Shown here: in pieces, positions 1 through 8,879 of the stretch
Numbering within the stretch: position 1 is the first letter of the stretch
How the letters are laid out: each line of letters starts with the position of its first letter
From: Kistimonas scapharcae
GTDB lineage: Bacteria > Pseudomonadota > Gammaproteobacteria > Pseudomonadales > Endozoicomonadaceae
DNA: 57,297 nucleotides
Assembly: GCF_039540975.1 (NCBI RefSeq)
Contig: NZ_BAABFL010000065.1
Span: 1-57,297, forward strand
Reading direction: 5' to 3'
Notes under the pieces: generated by a model
Told to the model about the DNA's origin: nothing
What the model saw: the letters and a program-made list of their open reading frames with translations, nothing else
Database searches by the model: none
Made by a program: the position numbers and the translations under genes

Positions 1-81
1 AAAATCAGGCTCGCCAATACGTAAGGTGACGGGGGTGTTCAAGTAGACCAGAATCGGTGTTCAAGTAAACCAGAATATGCA
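1..81. mobile_element. Probable terminal end of an IS21-family insertion sequence (rest lies left of the window)
   Basis: Two tandem near-identical 22-bp units occupy 35-56 and 57-78, sharing the core TTCAAGTARACCAGAAT. IS21-family elements characteristically carry several short repeats of this kind at each end and finish in TG...CA. Here the last repeat runs into ATGCA and a CA dinucleotide at 80-81, after which N-acetyltransferase coding sequence begins immediately. All three forward frames stop within the first 46 bases, so the upstream part of the acetyltransferase is absent. The transposase genes would lie outside the window. The assignment rests on remembered end structure, and the exact boundary and target duplication cannot be seen. 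Confidence 0.5.
35..78. repeat. Two tandem 22-bp direct repeats
   Basis: Copy 1 (35-56) and copy 2 (57-78) match at 19 of 22 positions, differing at the tenth base and at the last two. The period is not a multiple of three and the copies contain stop codons in several frames, so this is not coding repetition. They look like transposase-binding repeats at an IS21-type end. Confidence 0.75.
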
Positions 82-604
82 AGGGTTTGGTGCTGAGTAT
101 GAGCATCTGATTTTGTTGGTAGAAGGTGATCCGCCCTGGCTGCTGGATGTTGGACATGGCGATGTCTTTGATAACCCCATGCCGCTCGAGGATGGTCACG
201 TTCAGGTTGAATCGGTGGGCGAGTTTGCCCTTCGAAAGGTTGGAGATGACTGGCATTTGCTCAGGCGATCGGGTGGCGACAGTTGGATGCCTCAATATCG
301 CTTTACCCTGAAGGCTCGACTTTTTCGGCAGTTTCTCTCGCGGGTTGCGTGGACTCAGGTTGCTCCACTGTCGGCGTATCGCAATAGAACCATTGTTTAT
401 CGCTCGGCTGGAGCGGGGCGCCTGTTGCTGAATACCGACACATTGACCCATCTTCAGGCTCAGCACTGCTCACATCGTAAGGTAGAGAAGGTCGATTATT
501 TAGATGTGCTGTCTTCGGTGTTTGGTATTGAACTACAGGATTGCACACCTGTCGAAGTCTTGTTGATGCCGGACGGTCGAAAGGCAATGGTCGAGGGGGT
601 GTAG
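77..604 (+). pseudogene. Arylamine N-acetyltransferase, C-terminal fragment
   Basis: The reading frame matches the C-terminal ~175 residues of arylamine N-acetyltransferases (usually ~270-280), which transfer acetyl from acetyl-CoA to arylamines through a Cys-His-Asp triad. Visible are EHLILLVEG, carrying the family's catalytic His, and WLLDVGHGD, with the catalytic Asp, then a PMPL motif and the W..YRF region. The roughly 100 N-terminal residues including the catalytic Cys are missing. The frame is interrupted upstream by TAG at 44-46 within the repeats of a probable IS end. The ATG at 77 is probably a chance start partly inside the element. It is most likely a dead gene truncated by insertion. 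The next gene on the same strand is a transporter 122 bp downstream. Confidence 0.8.
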
Positions 605-726
605 ATTGTCCATTTGGGCATCTGTGGTCTGCCGTGCCTGATCGCGGTATATGCTGATGCGTGCAGGGGCTTTCTGCATGATAGATTGCGCCATTTTCTG
701 CTCACTACCTGTCTTGAGGGTGTTTT

Positions 727-1962
727 ATGTTTGGCGGTTTTCGTTCCTTTGTGGCGCCGCTGGTGGGGTTGACCATTTTCTCTGCGGCAAATGGCTATTT
801 GATGTCGTTGGTCCCGTTGCGCCTGAACCTGGAGGGGAGCGGCAGTTTCGAAATTGGTCTGGCAGCTGCGTTGTATCACTTTGGTTTGTTGCTGGGTGCC
901 TTTCGAACGGAACGCCTGATCAGTGCCATTGGTCATATTCGGGCCTTTGCCGCTTTTATGGCCTTGCTGGGAACCGTCGTCGGCATACAGGGGCTGGTCA
1001 CTGATCTGATGCTTTGGCAGGTATTGCGGCTATTGTCAGGGATTGCTGTGGCAGGGATTTTCCTGGTGGTTGAATCGTGGCTCTTGTCGGGCAGTGAGCC
1101 GTCCAGTCGGGGCACGTTGTTGGCGCTGTATATGATTTCCTATTATGGGGCGAGTGCGGCAGGTCAGATGTTCCTTGGGCCATTTGGGGTAGAAGGCTAC
1201 GCACCTTTCCTGGTGATTTTGGCCCTGTTGGCGGCGTCCAGTATGCCGCCTTCGCTGACCCGGTTGCCAGCGCCACCCATTCATCCGCCGTCAGCACTGA
1301 ATATCCGCAAGTTATACCAGCTAACGCCTTCTGGGCTGTTGGGGTGCATGGCCAGTGGTCTGGCGATTGGTTCCCTGTACGGTCTGCTGCCATTGCACTT
1401 TGCCGAGCAGGGGATGGATGATAAAACCACCGGTAACCTGGTAGCTATCACGATAGTCGGCGGTATGCTCCTGCAATACCCGGTTGGGCGTCTTTCTGAC
1501 CGGGTGGACCGTCGCAAGGTGCTGATTGCGATTAGCTTTTTGGGAGTGGCAGTGTCGGTGCTCCTGATATTGTCATTATTCAATGCGCTGATGTGGGTGT
1601 GGCTGTTCCTGTTGGGGGGCGTGATATTTACGTTGTACCCCCTGGCCATCAGCCATGGTTGTGACCATATGCCTCCGGAAGATATGGTAGCAGCGACGCA
1701 GGGAATGCTGCTGGCTTATAGTTTGGGAGCGACCATCGGGCCGTTGGGTTCGTCAGTGATGATGAGGGTGGCCCCGAATGGCCTGTTTGTCTCACTGGCT
1801 GTGATTATGCTGGCGCTGGCGGTCTTCTTTATTTTCCGCTTGCGGCAGCGCCCGCCCATTATTACCGGGCCGGAAGAGGTGTTTGTGCCGATGCCGGGTC
1901 ATACGCCGGTGGTGTCCGAGATTAACCCGAGAACCGATCAGGATGCCTTGGTGGATAAATGA
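727..1962 (+). CDS. MFS transporter, YcaD-like
   Basis: A 411-residue, twelve-helix major facilitator protein of the inner membrane. The signature ESWLLSGSEPSSRGTLLALY (residues 116-135) after helix 4 is typical of the YcaD subgroup of uncharacterised MFS exporters. The cytoplasmic loop motif GRLSDRVDRRKV (254-265) between helices 8 and 9 is the MFS motif A equivalent of the second half. Length is normal (E. coli YcaD is about 380). The ~40-residue hydrophilic C-terminal tail is slightly long. The substrate is not predictable. It stands alone and is followed by a stem-loop with a T run at 2019-2051. Confidence 0.85.
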   Translation: MFGGFRSFVAPLVGLTIFSAANGYLMSLVPLRLNLEGSGSFEIGLAAALYHFGLLLGAFRTERLISAIGHIRAFAAFMALLGTVVGIQGLVTDLMLWQVLRLLSGIAVAGIFLVVESWLLSGSEPSSRGTLLALYMISYYGASAAGQMFLGPFGVEGYAPFLVILALLAASSMPPSLTRLPAPPIHPPSALNIRKLYQLTPSGLLGCMASGLAIGSLYGLLPLHFAEQGMDDKTTGNLVAITIVGGMLLQYPVGRLSDRVDRRKVLIAISFLGVAVSVLLILSLFNALMWVWLFLLGGVIFTLYPLAISHGCDHMPPEDMVAATQGMLLAYSLGATIGPLGSSVMMRVAPNGLFVSLAVIMLALAVFFIFRLRQRPPIITGPEEVFVPMPGHTPVVSEINPRTDQDALVDK

Positions 1963-2018
1963 TTCTGCATGGTTAAAGGGTGCAATAAGCCAGGGTGAAA
2001 GCGCTGGCAATATCATCG

Positions 2019-2051
2019 AAAAAGCTCTGTTCGTAAGGCAGGGCTTTTTTT
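2019..2051 (+). terminator. Rho-independent terminator after the MFS gene
   Basis: AAAAAGCTCTG (2019-2029) pairs with CAGGGCTTTTT (from 2039) through one G-T pair and is followed by further T residues. The A tract at the left means it could also act on the minus strand. Confidence 0.75.
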
Positions 2052-2112
2052 GGGAGGCAATTATGGCGTTATGCAGTGTGTAAGGCTGGGAAAGTAGAAA
2101 GTTTCAGGTATA

Positions 2113-2138
2113 AAAAAAGCCTGTCAGTGACAGGCTTT
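2113..2138 (-). terminator. Terminator of tRNA-Pro
   Basis: On the minus strand AAGCCTGTCA pairs with TGACAGGCTT and is followed by a T run (the A tract at 2112-2118 on the plus strand). It lies about 8 nt beyond the CCA end of the tRNA. Confidence 0.8.
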
Positions 2139-2145
2139 CAGTGTT

Positions 2146-2222
2146 TGGTCGGGGTAGAGAGATTCGAACTCCCGACATCCTGCTCCCAAAGCAGGCGCGC
2201 TACCAGACTGCGCTATACCCCG
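2146..2222 (-). tRNA. tRNA-Pro (anticodon TGG)
   Basis: The minus strand folds as a 77-nt cloverleaf. The acceptor is CGGGGTA/TACCCCG with A discriminator and encoded CCA. The anticodon arm is CCTGC-TTTGGGA-GCAGG with anticodon TGG, and the T arm contains GTTCGAATC. This is the main U-wobble proline tRNA. It is transcribed alone and has its own terminator. Confidence 0.96.
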
Positions 2223-2728
2223 TGATCTTACCCGTAAGTCGTGAACCGTCTCGTTGGGTGCGGCGCGTACTTTATCGGATAACGTTCTGTAATTCAAAAC
2301 TTTTTTTGCGGTCGGCGTTTTTTTGGGGGGGCATGTTGTAGGCATGTCTGGTTTGAGGTCGGGGAGGCGACTCTTAAGGACACTTTTAAGGCTGTGTGAC
2401 AGGAATCATAATAGTGTATCAGTAGTAGTTACTTGAGAAGTGATGACGTTTTTGAATAGATGCGTGCGTGAAGTTTATGGATGTCTGTTGTTGTATAAAA
2501 AAGGGAGTGGCGTCATGTCATCCTGGTCTTGGCTGGAGTCAACGGCAACCATGGCATTTTTCAGAAAGTCTTTGTTGCAGCCGCTGACGCCATGGTCAGT
2601 TATCGGTCGCAGAATGCCTGAGGTTAAGGCTATAATCGGTCACCTGTCGGGTCATCAGCCCGAAAAAAAGCAATAAACATAAAGAACAACCGTCGCATCG
2701 TCGGCGTGTCATAGAGCGGGGTGCCAGT
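2223..2728. other. Intergenic region between tRNA-Pro and hom
   Basis: About 500 bp without a recognised gene family. It must hold the tRNA-Pro promoter (minus strand) and the hom promoter. A TATAAT box at 2631-2636 could be the hom -10, but no convincing -35 is visible. A 53-codon open frame with a good ribosome binding site starts at 2515 (listed separately). No threonine- or isoleucine-rich leader peptide of the E. coli thrL kind is present. Confidence 0.5.
2515..2676 (+). CDS. Possible small protein upstream of hom
   Basis: A 53-codon frame beginning MSSWSWLES and ending PEKKQ. ATG 2515 is preceded by AAGGGAG at an ideal 7-nt spacing, the best ribosome binding site in this region, so it is a better start than the ATG at 2440. 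The product is basic with a hydrophobic stretch in the middle, and I recognise no family. It ends 52 bp before the TTG start of hom, and the TATAAT at 2631-2636 lies inside it. It could be a real microprotein, a translated leader, or chance. Confidence 0.3.
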   Translation: MSSWSWLESTATMAFFRKSLLQPLTPWSVIGRRMPEVKAIIGHLSGHQPEKKQ

Positions 2729-4030
2729 TTGAAACCGGTCAGAGTAGGCATCTGTGGACTGGGAACAGTCGGCAGTGGAACCGTCAATGTACTTGTCCGG
2801 AACCGCGAGGAAATTGCCCGGCGGTTGGGACGCAGTGTAGAAATCGAGCAGATTGGCGCGAGGCGGGATAATCCGGCCTGTGATACGACGGGGATGAATG
2901 TGACCCGTGATATCTTTGATGTCGCCAACAATCCTGATGTCGATGTCCTGGTTGAACTGATTGGCGGTTATGACACCGCCAAGCAACTGGTGCTGACAGC
3001 CATCGCCAATGGCAAGCATGTGGTGACGGCCAACAAGGCGCTGATTGCCGAGCATGGTAACGAAATTTTTGCCGCTGCCCGGGAGCAGGGTGTGATTGTT
3101 GCCTATGAAGCCGGTGTGGCGGGCGGTATTCCCGCGATCAAGGCTCTGCGGGAAGGCTTATCAGCAAATAAAATCCAGTGGCTGGCCGGTATCATCAATG
3201 GCACCGGTAACTTCATCCTGACCGAAATGCGCGACAAGGGCAGCCCGTTTGCTGATGTCCTCAAGCAGGCCCAGGAGCTGGGTTATGCGGAGGCTGACCC
3301 GACCTTTGATGTGGAAGGCATTGATGCCGCGCACAAACTGACCATTCTGGCATCCAACGCGTTTGGAATTCCCCTGCATTTTGATAAAGCCTATACCGAA
3401 GGCATCAGTGCCATAACACCCCGGGATATTCAATACGCCACCGAGCTAGGTTACCGGATGAAGCACCTGGGGATTGCCCGTCGCCGTGGTGATGGTGTCG
3501 AGTTGCGTGTGCATCCGACGCTGGTACCGGCAAAACACCTTCTGGCGAGCGTGGATGGTGTGATGAACGCGGTATTGATGGAAGGTGATGCGGTGGGGCA
3601 GACCCTCTATTACGGACCTGGTGCAGGCAGTGACGCGACGGCATCCGCCGTAATTGCCGATATTCTGGATGTGGCGAGATTGCTGGATGCTCCCACCGCA
3701 GCGGTTGCGCCCCTGGGTTTTGTTGAGAGTGACCAGCAGATACCGGTTCTGCCGATTGATAAGATTCACTGCAGTTATTACCTGCGACTCCATGTCAGCG
3801 ATCAGCCGGGTGTGCTGACCCGTGTGACCGAGATACTTAGCCATAACGGCATCAATATTGATGCGCTCATGCAGAAAGAAGTGCGTGAAGGGGACGGCTG
3901 TGCTGACATCGTGATCCTGACTCACGAAACCCTTGAGGCGATCATGGATACCGCGATCATTGAGCTGGAACAGCTCGCTGATGTGACAGGTTCCATTATC
4001 CGGATTCGTGTCGATCACCTGGAGATGTAA
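2729..4030 (+). CDS. hom: Homoserine dehydrogenase
   Basis: Reduces L-aspartate 4-semialdehyde to L-homoserine with NAD(P)H, the branch point to threonine and methionine. It has 433 residues, the usual length for the monofunctional, ACT-bearing enzyme. The N-terminal Rossmann motif is GICGLGTVGSGT (residues 7-18). The conserved NKALI motif follows at about 110, and the central catalytic region contains GIINGTGNFIL and EADPTFDVEGIDAAHK. A C-terminal ACT domain (from about 350, YYLRLHVSDQPGVL) suggests feedback control by threonine. The start is TTG at 2729, which places the conserved KPVRVGICG at the N-terminus as in relatives; no ATG fits. thrC follows 112 bp downstream, so the two probably form an operon. 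Confidence 0.95.
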   Translation: MKPVRVGICGLGTVGSGTVNVLVRNREEIARRLGRSVEIEQIGARRDNPACDTTGMNVTRDIFDVANNPDVDVLVELIGGYDTAKQLVLTAIANGKHVVTANKALIAEHGNEIFAAAREQGVIVAYEAGVAGGIPAIKALREGLSANKIQWLAGIINGTGNFILTEMRDKGSPFADVLKQAQELGYAEADPTFDVEGIDAAHKLTILASNAFGIPLHFDKAYTEGISAITPRDIQYATELGYRMKHLGIARRRGDGVELRVHPTLVPAKHLLASVDGVMNAVLMEGDAVGQTLYYGPGAGSDATASAVIADILDVARLLDAPTAAVAPLGFVESDQQIPVLPIDKIHCSYYLRLHVSDQPGVLTRVTEILSHNGINIDALMQKEVREGDGCADIVILTHETLEAIMDTAIIELEQLADVTGSIIRIRVDHLEM

Positions 4031-4142
4031 GCGATCCATCCCTGTGACCCTGTCCGTAGCCTGTGAACCAACGACGGGCAGGGGGTTCAGAATAACAGGT
4101 GCGCAGGCGCCGTCATAAACGGAAGTACAGCAGGAAGACAGT

Positions 4143-5537
4143 GTGAAATATATCAGTACCCGTGGCGCTGCCCCCGCGCTGGATTTTGAAAATGTACTGC
4201 TGGCCGGTCTGGCGTCGGACGGTGGTCTCTATGTTCCCGAACAACTGCCCCGTTTTACCACTGAACAGATTGTCGGTTTCTCGGGATTGTCGTATTCCGG
4301 GTTGGCCTACGAAATCATCCGTCCGTTTGTGGGCGGCACCATTGAAGACGAACAGCTCCGAGCGATTATTGAAGACACGTATGCAGACTTCAATCACAGT
4401 GCAGTCGCCCCTTTAACGCAGCTGGACACGAATGAGTGGGTGATGGAGCTGTTCCATGGACCCACCCTGGCGTTTAAGGATTTTGCCCTGCAATTGCTGG
4501 GGCGTTTGCTGGATCATTTCCTGACTAAGCGTGATGAGCGGGCGGTGATATTGGGTGCCACTTCCGGTGATACCGGCTCTGCTGCCATTGAAGGGTGCCG
4601 CCACAGCGATCACGTCGATATTTTTATCATGCACCCCCATAACCGGGTGTCAGAGGTGCAGCGTCGGCAGATGACCACTGTGCTGAGTGATAATGTGCAT
4701 AACCTGGCGATCGAAGGGAATTTCGATGACTGTCAGGCGATCGTGAAGGCCAGCTTTGCGGAACAGGGTTTCCTGAACGGGGAGCGCCGGCTGGTGGCGG
4801 TGAATTCCATCAACTGGGCGCGGATCATGGCGCAGGTGGTCTATTACTTTCATGCGGCCTTGTCGCTGGGTAGTCCGTTCCGTCCGGTTTCCTTTGCTGT
4901 GCCCACGGGGAATTTCGGGGATATTTTTGCCGGTTACATTGCCCGTGGAATGGGGCTTCCCATTCAGCAACTGATTGTGGGTACCAACCGCAACGACATT
5001 CTGCACCGATTCTTCAGTGCCAACAGTTACCGTAAGGAATCGCTGGGGCATACCTTGTCGCCGAGTATGGACATTATGGTCTCAAGCAACTTTGAGCGTT
5101 TGCTGTTTGATCTCCATGACCGCGATGGCAAGGCGATGGCTGAGTTAATGGCCGGGTTTGATGTTTCAGGTGAGATCTCAATTGATGAATCCCGTTGGCA
5201 GTCAGTGAAAACCCTGTTTGATAGCCAGTGTGCCAATGACGATGAAACCGTTGCGACGATTCGGCAGGTCTTTGATCAGACTGAATACCTGCTGGATCCG
5301 CACACCGCGATAGGTGTCAAAGCGGCACGTGATTGCCTGGCTTCTCGTGAGGTTCCGGTTGTCACACTGGCAACGGCGCATCCGGTCAAGTTCCCGGATG
5401 CTATCCTGGCGGCGGGGCTGGATGCCCCGGCGTTGCCACATCATCTGCAGGATCTGCATAGCCGTGAAGAGCGGATGACGGTATTGCCCAATTCACTTGC
5501 AGCCGTGCATGAATTTATTGCCACGACACTACGTTAA
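4143..5537 (+). CDS. thrC: Threonine synthase
   Basis: Converts O-phospho-L-homoserine to L-threonine using pyridoxal phosphate, the last step of the pathway begun by the upstream hom. It has 464 residues, typical of the short bacterial type. The N-terminal KYISTRGAAP, the PLP-lysine motif FHGPTLAFKDFALQ (about 104-117) and the phosphate-binding region GATSGDTGSAA all match the family. The start is GTG 4143, supported by AGGAAG 5-10 nt upstream. No aspartokinase or homoserine kinase gene is in the window, so thrB must lie elsewhere. The gene is closed by a strong terminator. Confidence 0.96.
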   Translation: MKYISTRGAAPALDFENVLLAGLASDGGLYVPEQLPRFTTEQIVGFSGLSYSGLAYEIIRPFVGGTIEDEQLRAIIEDTYADFNHSAVAPLTQLDTNEWVMELFHGPTLAFKDFALQLLGRLLDHFLTKRDERAVILGATSGDTGSAAIEGCRHSDHVDIFIMHPHNRVSEVQRRQMTTVLSDNVHNLAIEGNFDDCQAIVKASFAEQGFLNGERRLVAVNSINWARIMAQVVYYFHAALSLGSPFRPVSFAVPTGNFGDIFAGYIARGMGLPIQQLIVGTNRNDILHRFFSANSYRKESLGHTLSPSMDIMVSSNFERLLFDLHDRDGKAMAELMAGFDVSGEISIDESRWQSVKTLFDSQCANDDETVATIRQVFDQTEYLLDPHTAIGVKAARDCLASREVPVVTLATAHPVKFPDAILAAGLDAPALPHHLQDLHSREERMTVLPNSLAAVHEFIATTLR

Positions 5538-5556
5538 GTAGTTATCAACGTTCACT

Positions 5557-5587
5557 AAAGGCCGGTAAAGCATACCGGCCTTTTTTG
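5557..5587 (+). terminator. Rho-independent terminator after thrC
   Basis: AAAGGCCGGTA pairs perfectly with TACCGGCCTTT around a 4-nt loop and is followed by a T run, ending the hom-thrC unit. Confidence 0.92.
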
Positions 5588-5682
5588 TTGTTCGCTGTTT
5601 TACCAGAATTCTTTACAGGGAAAAAATCTGGCAGCTGCCCGCCTTTGTGCCATGTTTTTCTGTTTTAAAAAGGATCGATGGA

Positions 5683-6987
5683 GTGAGCAGCGCACAGAAT
5701 AGCCATATAAAAACGCGGAAGTTTGTCATTATCACAGCGCTGGGGTGTGTGCTGGAAACCTACGATTTTCTGATTTATGCCTTGATGGCACCGTATCTGT
5801 CATCCGTTTTTTTTCCTGACGAAGCACAGGTGGAAGGGCTGCTGTTAACGTTTGCCACCTTCAGTGCCGGTTACCTTGTGCGTCCGCTGGGCGGTGTGTT
5901 GTTCGGACACCATGGCGACCGCCGGGGACGGAAGAAGCCCTTTGCCTGGACCCTGCTATTGATGGCGTCATCGACAGCGGTGATGGGATGTTTGCCCGGT
6001 TACCATAATATAGGCATTGCAGCGCCTGTTTTGTTGCTAATGCTTCGGCTGCTGCAGGGGGTGTCCATGGGCGGGGAGTCAGGAGGGGCGTTCACGTACA
6101 TTCGAGAGATTCTGCCAAAACAGTGTTATGCCGGATGTGGCTGCATTGTGCTGGGTATGTTCGCCGGACTGACCTTGGGATATCTGGTACATGCCGGGCT
6201 ATTGCTACTTATGTCGATTGATACCATGACAGATTTCGGCTGGCGTATCCCATTCTGGATCGGTGGATTGCTGGGAGTGATCGGGTTTGTGATTCGAACC
6301 CGGTTTCAGGAAACGCTGTCGTTTACACAGCTGCAGCGGCAGGGAGGCATTGTGACGGTGCCGTTGGCAGCGTTGTTTCAGCATCACAGGGTTGAAGTCG
6401 TTTGTGGCGTGTTGTGTATTGCACTGAACAGCACAACCACCATTCTCATCAATGTATTTTGGCCAACCTATCTCGAAACAGTGTTTACTGAGTCCCGGCA
6501 GTGGTTGTCTTTGGTGGGGGGCGTTGTGTTGTTCCTGGCTGGATTATTTTCCGTTGGTGTCGGGTTCATCGCGGATCGAATAGGTATCCGTAAAGTGTTT
6601 ATTTATGCGGTTATCATCGAATTTCTGCTGATGTTTCCGGTTTTTTATTTACCGGCACAGTCGGAACAGTGGTTGGCTCCCGCATTTATTCTGGGCGCCA
6701 TCCTGACAGGTGTCGTCAGTATTGCCGGGCCGGGCATGTTGCTCCAGCTTTTTCCGGCCGCTGTCAGATACACGGGAATAGGTTTTACCTATAACACCGG
6801 TTTTGCAATCTTTGGTGGTTGCGCGCCGCTGGTGGCAACCTGGCTGATACAGAAAACGGACGTCCTCTGGTCACCGGTTGTACTTTTGATCGCTGTCGCC
6901 TGTATTGGTTGTCTGGTGCTTTATTTGACAAGAGACAGGCATACTATGGAGGCTGGGGTAATAAACAACGATGGGTTTATAAGCTGA
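5683..6987 (+). CDS. MFS symporter of the metabolite:H+ symporter (MHS) family
   Basis: A twelve-helix inner-membrane transporter. The loop 2-3 signature RPLGGVLFGHHGDRRGRKK (residues 67-85) is diagnostic of the MHS family, whose members (ProP, KgtP, ShiA, CitA) import osmolytes or organic acids with protons. The acidic pair in helix 1 (LETYDF) and GGESGGA in helix 4 also fit. I chose GTG 5683 because AAGGA lies 8 nt upstream. An earlier in-frame GTG at 5647 has no ribosome binding site and adds a non-family extension. The substrate cannot be told. It is a single gene between thrC and recJ, and an accessory addition is plausible. Confidence 0.85.
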   Translation: MSSAQNSHIKTRKFVIITALGCVLETYDFLIYALMAPYLSSVFFPDEAQVEGLLLTFATFSAGYLVRPLGGVLFGHHGDRRGRKKPFAWTLLLMASSTAVMGCLPGYHNIGIAAPVLLLMLRLLQGVSMGGESGGAFTYIREILPKQCYAGCGCIVLGMFAGLTLGYLVHAGLLLLMSIDTMTDFGWRIPFWIGGLLGVIGFVIRTRFQETLSFTQLQRQGGIVTVPLAALFQHHRVEVVCGVLCIALNSTTTILINVFWPTYLETVFTESRQWLSLVGGVVLFLAGLFSVGVGFIADRIGIRKVFIYAVIIEFLLMFPVFYLPAQSEQWLAPAFILGAILTGVVSIAGPGMLLQLFPAAVRYTGIGFTYNTGFAIFGGCAPLVATWLIQKTDVLWSPVVLLIAVACIGCLVLYLTRDRHTMEAGVINNDGFIS

Positions 6988-7114
6988 TAATGTTCTAAAG
7001 AGTACGGTTTCAGTGAGTCGGTGTCATGAATGTGTAGAGTCCTGGCGACTACTGGTAGAATGGATAACCAGTAAGCGCCGTTGGCTTTCTCATTCACAAT
7101 CCTGTACAGCCTCT

Positions 7115-8851
7115 ATGACACTTTCTATTGTGCAACGCACGCCCGATCTGTCCCATGCATCCTTTCCTGCAGACATGCCGCTGTTGTTACAGCGTATTTA
7201 CGCTGCGCGGGGCGTGCTGAACGACCAGGATCTTGCCCGAACCCTCAAGGGGTTGTACAGCTATGAAGACCTGAAGGGGATCCGCGAAGCGGCGACGATC
7301 CTGGCTGATGCTGTAATCAATCGTCGTCGTATTTTGATCGTAGGGGATTTTGACTGCGATGGTGCGACCAGCAGTGCCCTCGCCGTCAGGGCGCTACGTG
7401 CCATGGGGGCAGTCTGGGTGGATTATCTGGTGCCGAACCGATTCGAATACGGCTATGGGCTGACACCAGAAATTGTCGAAGTGGCCAGGGCGAAGCAGCC
7501 CGATGTGCTGGTGACAGTCGATAATGGTATTTCCAGCATGGCCGGCGTAGAAGCCGCCAGAGCACTGGGAATACAGGTCGTGGTGACCGATCACCACCTG
7601 GCAGGCAAAGAGCTCCCTTCCGCCGATGCAATTGTAAACCCTAACCAGCCGGAGTGCCCTTTCCCCGGGAAAAATACAGCAGGTGTCGGCATTATCTTTT
7701 ACGTACTCTGCGCCCTTCGTACAACGCTGGAGCAGCGAGAATGGTTTGCACAAAGCGGCGTAGCAAAACCGAATATGGCGGATTTTCTGGATCTGGTGGC
7801 GTTGGGTACGGTGGCGGATGTTGTCAGTCTGGATACCAATAACCGGATTCTGGTTCATCAAGGGCTGGCGCGCATTCGTGCGGGACGTGCCTGTGCGGGC
7901 ATTCTCGCATTGGTGGATGTTGCCAGACGTCGCCGGGATACGTTGTCAGCAAAGGATTTGGGCTTTGCGCTGGGACCGCGTCTGAATGCCGCCGGTCGGC
8001 TGGATGATATGTCCCTGGGAATTGAGCTGCTGTTAACTGACGACATCCTGCAGGCACGGCAGATGGCTGCAGAGCTCGACAGTTTGAATGAAGAGCGCAA
8101 ATCCATTGAGTCGGGTATGCGTGATGATGCCTTGCGTGCGTTGGCCAGGCTGGAACTGGATGAAGAACAGTCGCTGCCGTGGGGGCTGTGCCTGTTTCAG
8201 GAGGATTGGCACCAGGGTGTGATTGGTATCCTGGCGTCCCGGGTGAAAGAAAAATTGCATCGCCCGGTGATTGCATTTGCTGCCAGTCAGGATGGGGAGA
8301 TCAAAGGATCAGCCCGTTCCATTCCCGGCTTTCACATCCGTGATGCGCTGGATGCTATTGCCACCCGTAATCCCGGTTTGCTCCTGAAGTTTGGTGGTCA
8401 TGCCATGGCTGCCGGGCTGAGTATACGAGAGAAAGACTATGACCGGTTTGCGGCAGCCTTTGATGAGGAAGCGCATCGCATCATTACCGAAGATCAGTTA
8501 AAGGCTCTGGTGTTGACTGATGGGGAGCTGGCAATGAATGAGTTCACAATGGCAACGGCAGAATTGCTAAGAGAGGCCGGGCCTTGGGGGCAGAATTTTC
8601 CCGAGCCGGTTTTCGACGGTTGCTTTGAAGTAGTTGAACAGCGTCTGGTTGGTGAAAAACACTTGAAGATGGTGTTGATGTGCCCTGGTGCCGATCACTG
8701 GATCGATAGTATTGCCTTCAATGTGGATACTGGTATTTGGCCGGACCTCTCTGTCAGGAAGGTGCGGGCGATCTATAAATTGGATGTTAATGAGTTTCGT
8801 GGTAACCGCATATTACAGTTATTGGTTGACCACTTGGAACCCGCCGGGTAA
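7115..8851 (+). CDS. recJ: Single-stranded-DNA-specific 5'-3' exonuclease RecJ
   Basis: Degrades single-stranded DNA 5' to 3' in RecF-pathway recombination, mismatch repair and base excision repair. It is a DHH-superfamily phosphoesterase of 578 residues, equal to E. coli RecJ. Metal-binding motifs are visible: GDFDCDGATS (from residue 77), VTVDNGISS, VTDHH (about 157-161), GTVADVV, and the DHHA1 motif KFGGHAMAAGL. The C-terminal OB-fold ends with KLDVNEFRGNR. ATG 7115 aligns with the usual N-terminus (TLSIVQR...). A GTG at 7013 would add 34 unrelated residues. In many gammaproteobacteria recJ directly precedes prfB; here a 3-kb minus-strand block separates them. Confidence 0.96.
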   Translation: MTLSIVQRTPDLSHASFPADMPLLLQRIYAARGVLNDQDLARTLKGLYSYEDLKGIREAATILADAVINRRRILIVGDFDCDGATSSALAVRALRAMGAVWVDYLVPNRFEYGYGLTPEIVEVARAKQPDVLVTVDNGISSMAGVEAARALGIQVVVTDHHLAGKELPSADAIVNPNQPECPFPGKNTAGVGIIFYVLCALRTTLEQREWFAQSGVAKPNMADFLDLVALGTVADVVSLDTNNRILVHQGLARIRAGRACAGILALVDVARRRRDTLSAKDLGFALGPRLNAAGRLDDMSLGIELLLTDDILQARQMAAELDSLNEERKSIESGMRDDALRALARLELDEEQSLPWGLCLFQEDWHQGVIGILASRVKEKLHRPVIAFAASQDGEIKGSARSIPGFHIRDALDAIATRNPGLLLKFGGHAMAAGLSIREKDYDRFAAAFDEEAHRIITEDQLKALVLTDGELAMNEFTMATAELLREAGPWGQNFPEPVFDGCFEVVEQRLVGEKHLKMVLMCPGADHWIDSIAFNVDTGIWPDLSVRKVRAIYKLDVNEFRGNRILQLLVDHLEPAG

Positions 8852-8879
8852 TAGGGGTATTGAATGCAAGATGGCAAAG

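Noticed and set aside
2440..2514. Upstream extension of the small frame before hom
   Set aside because: The ATG at 2440 has no ribosome binding site, whereas ATG 2515 has an excellent one.
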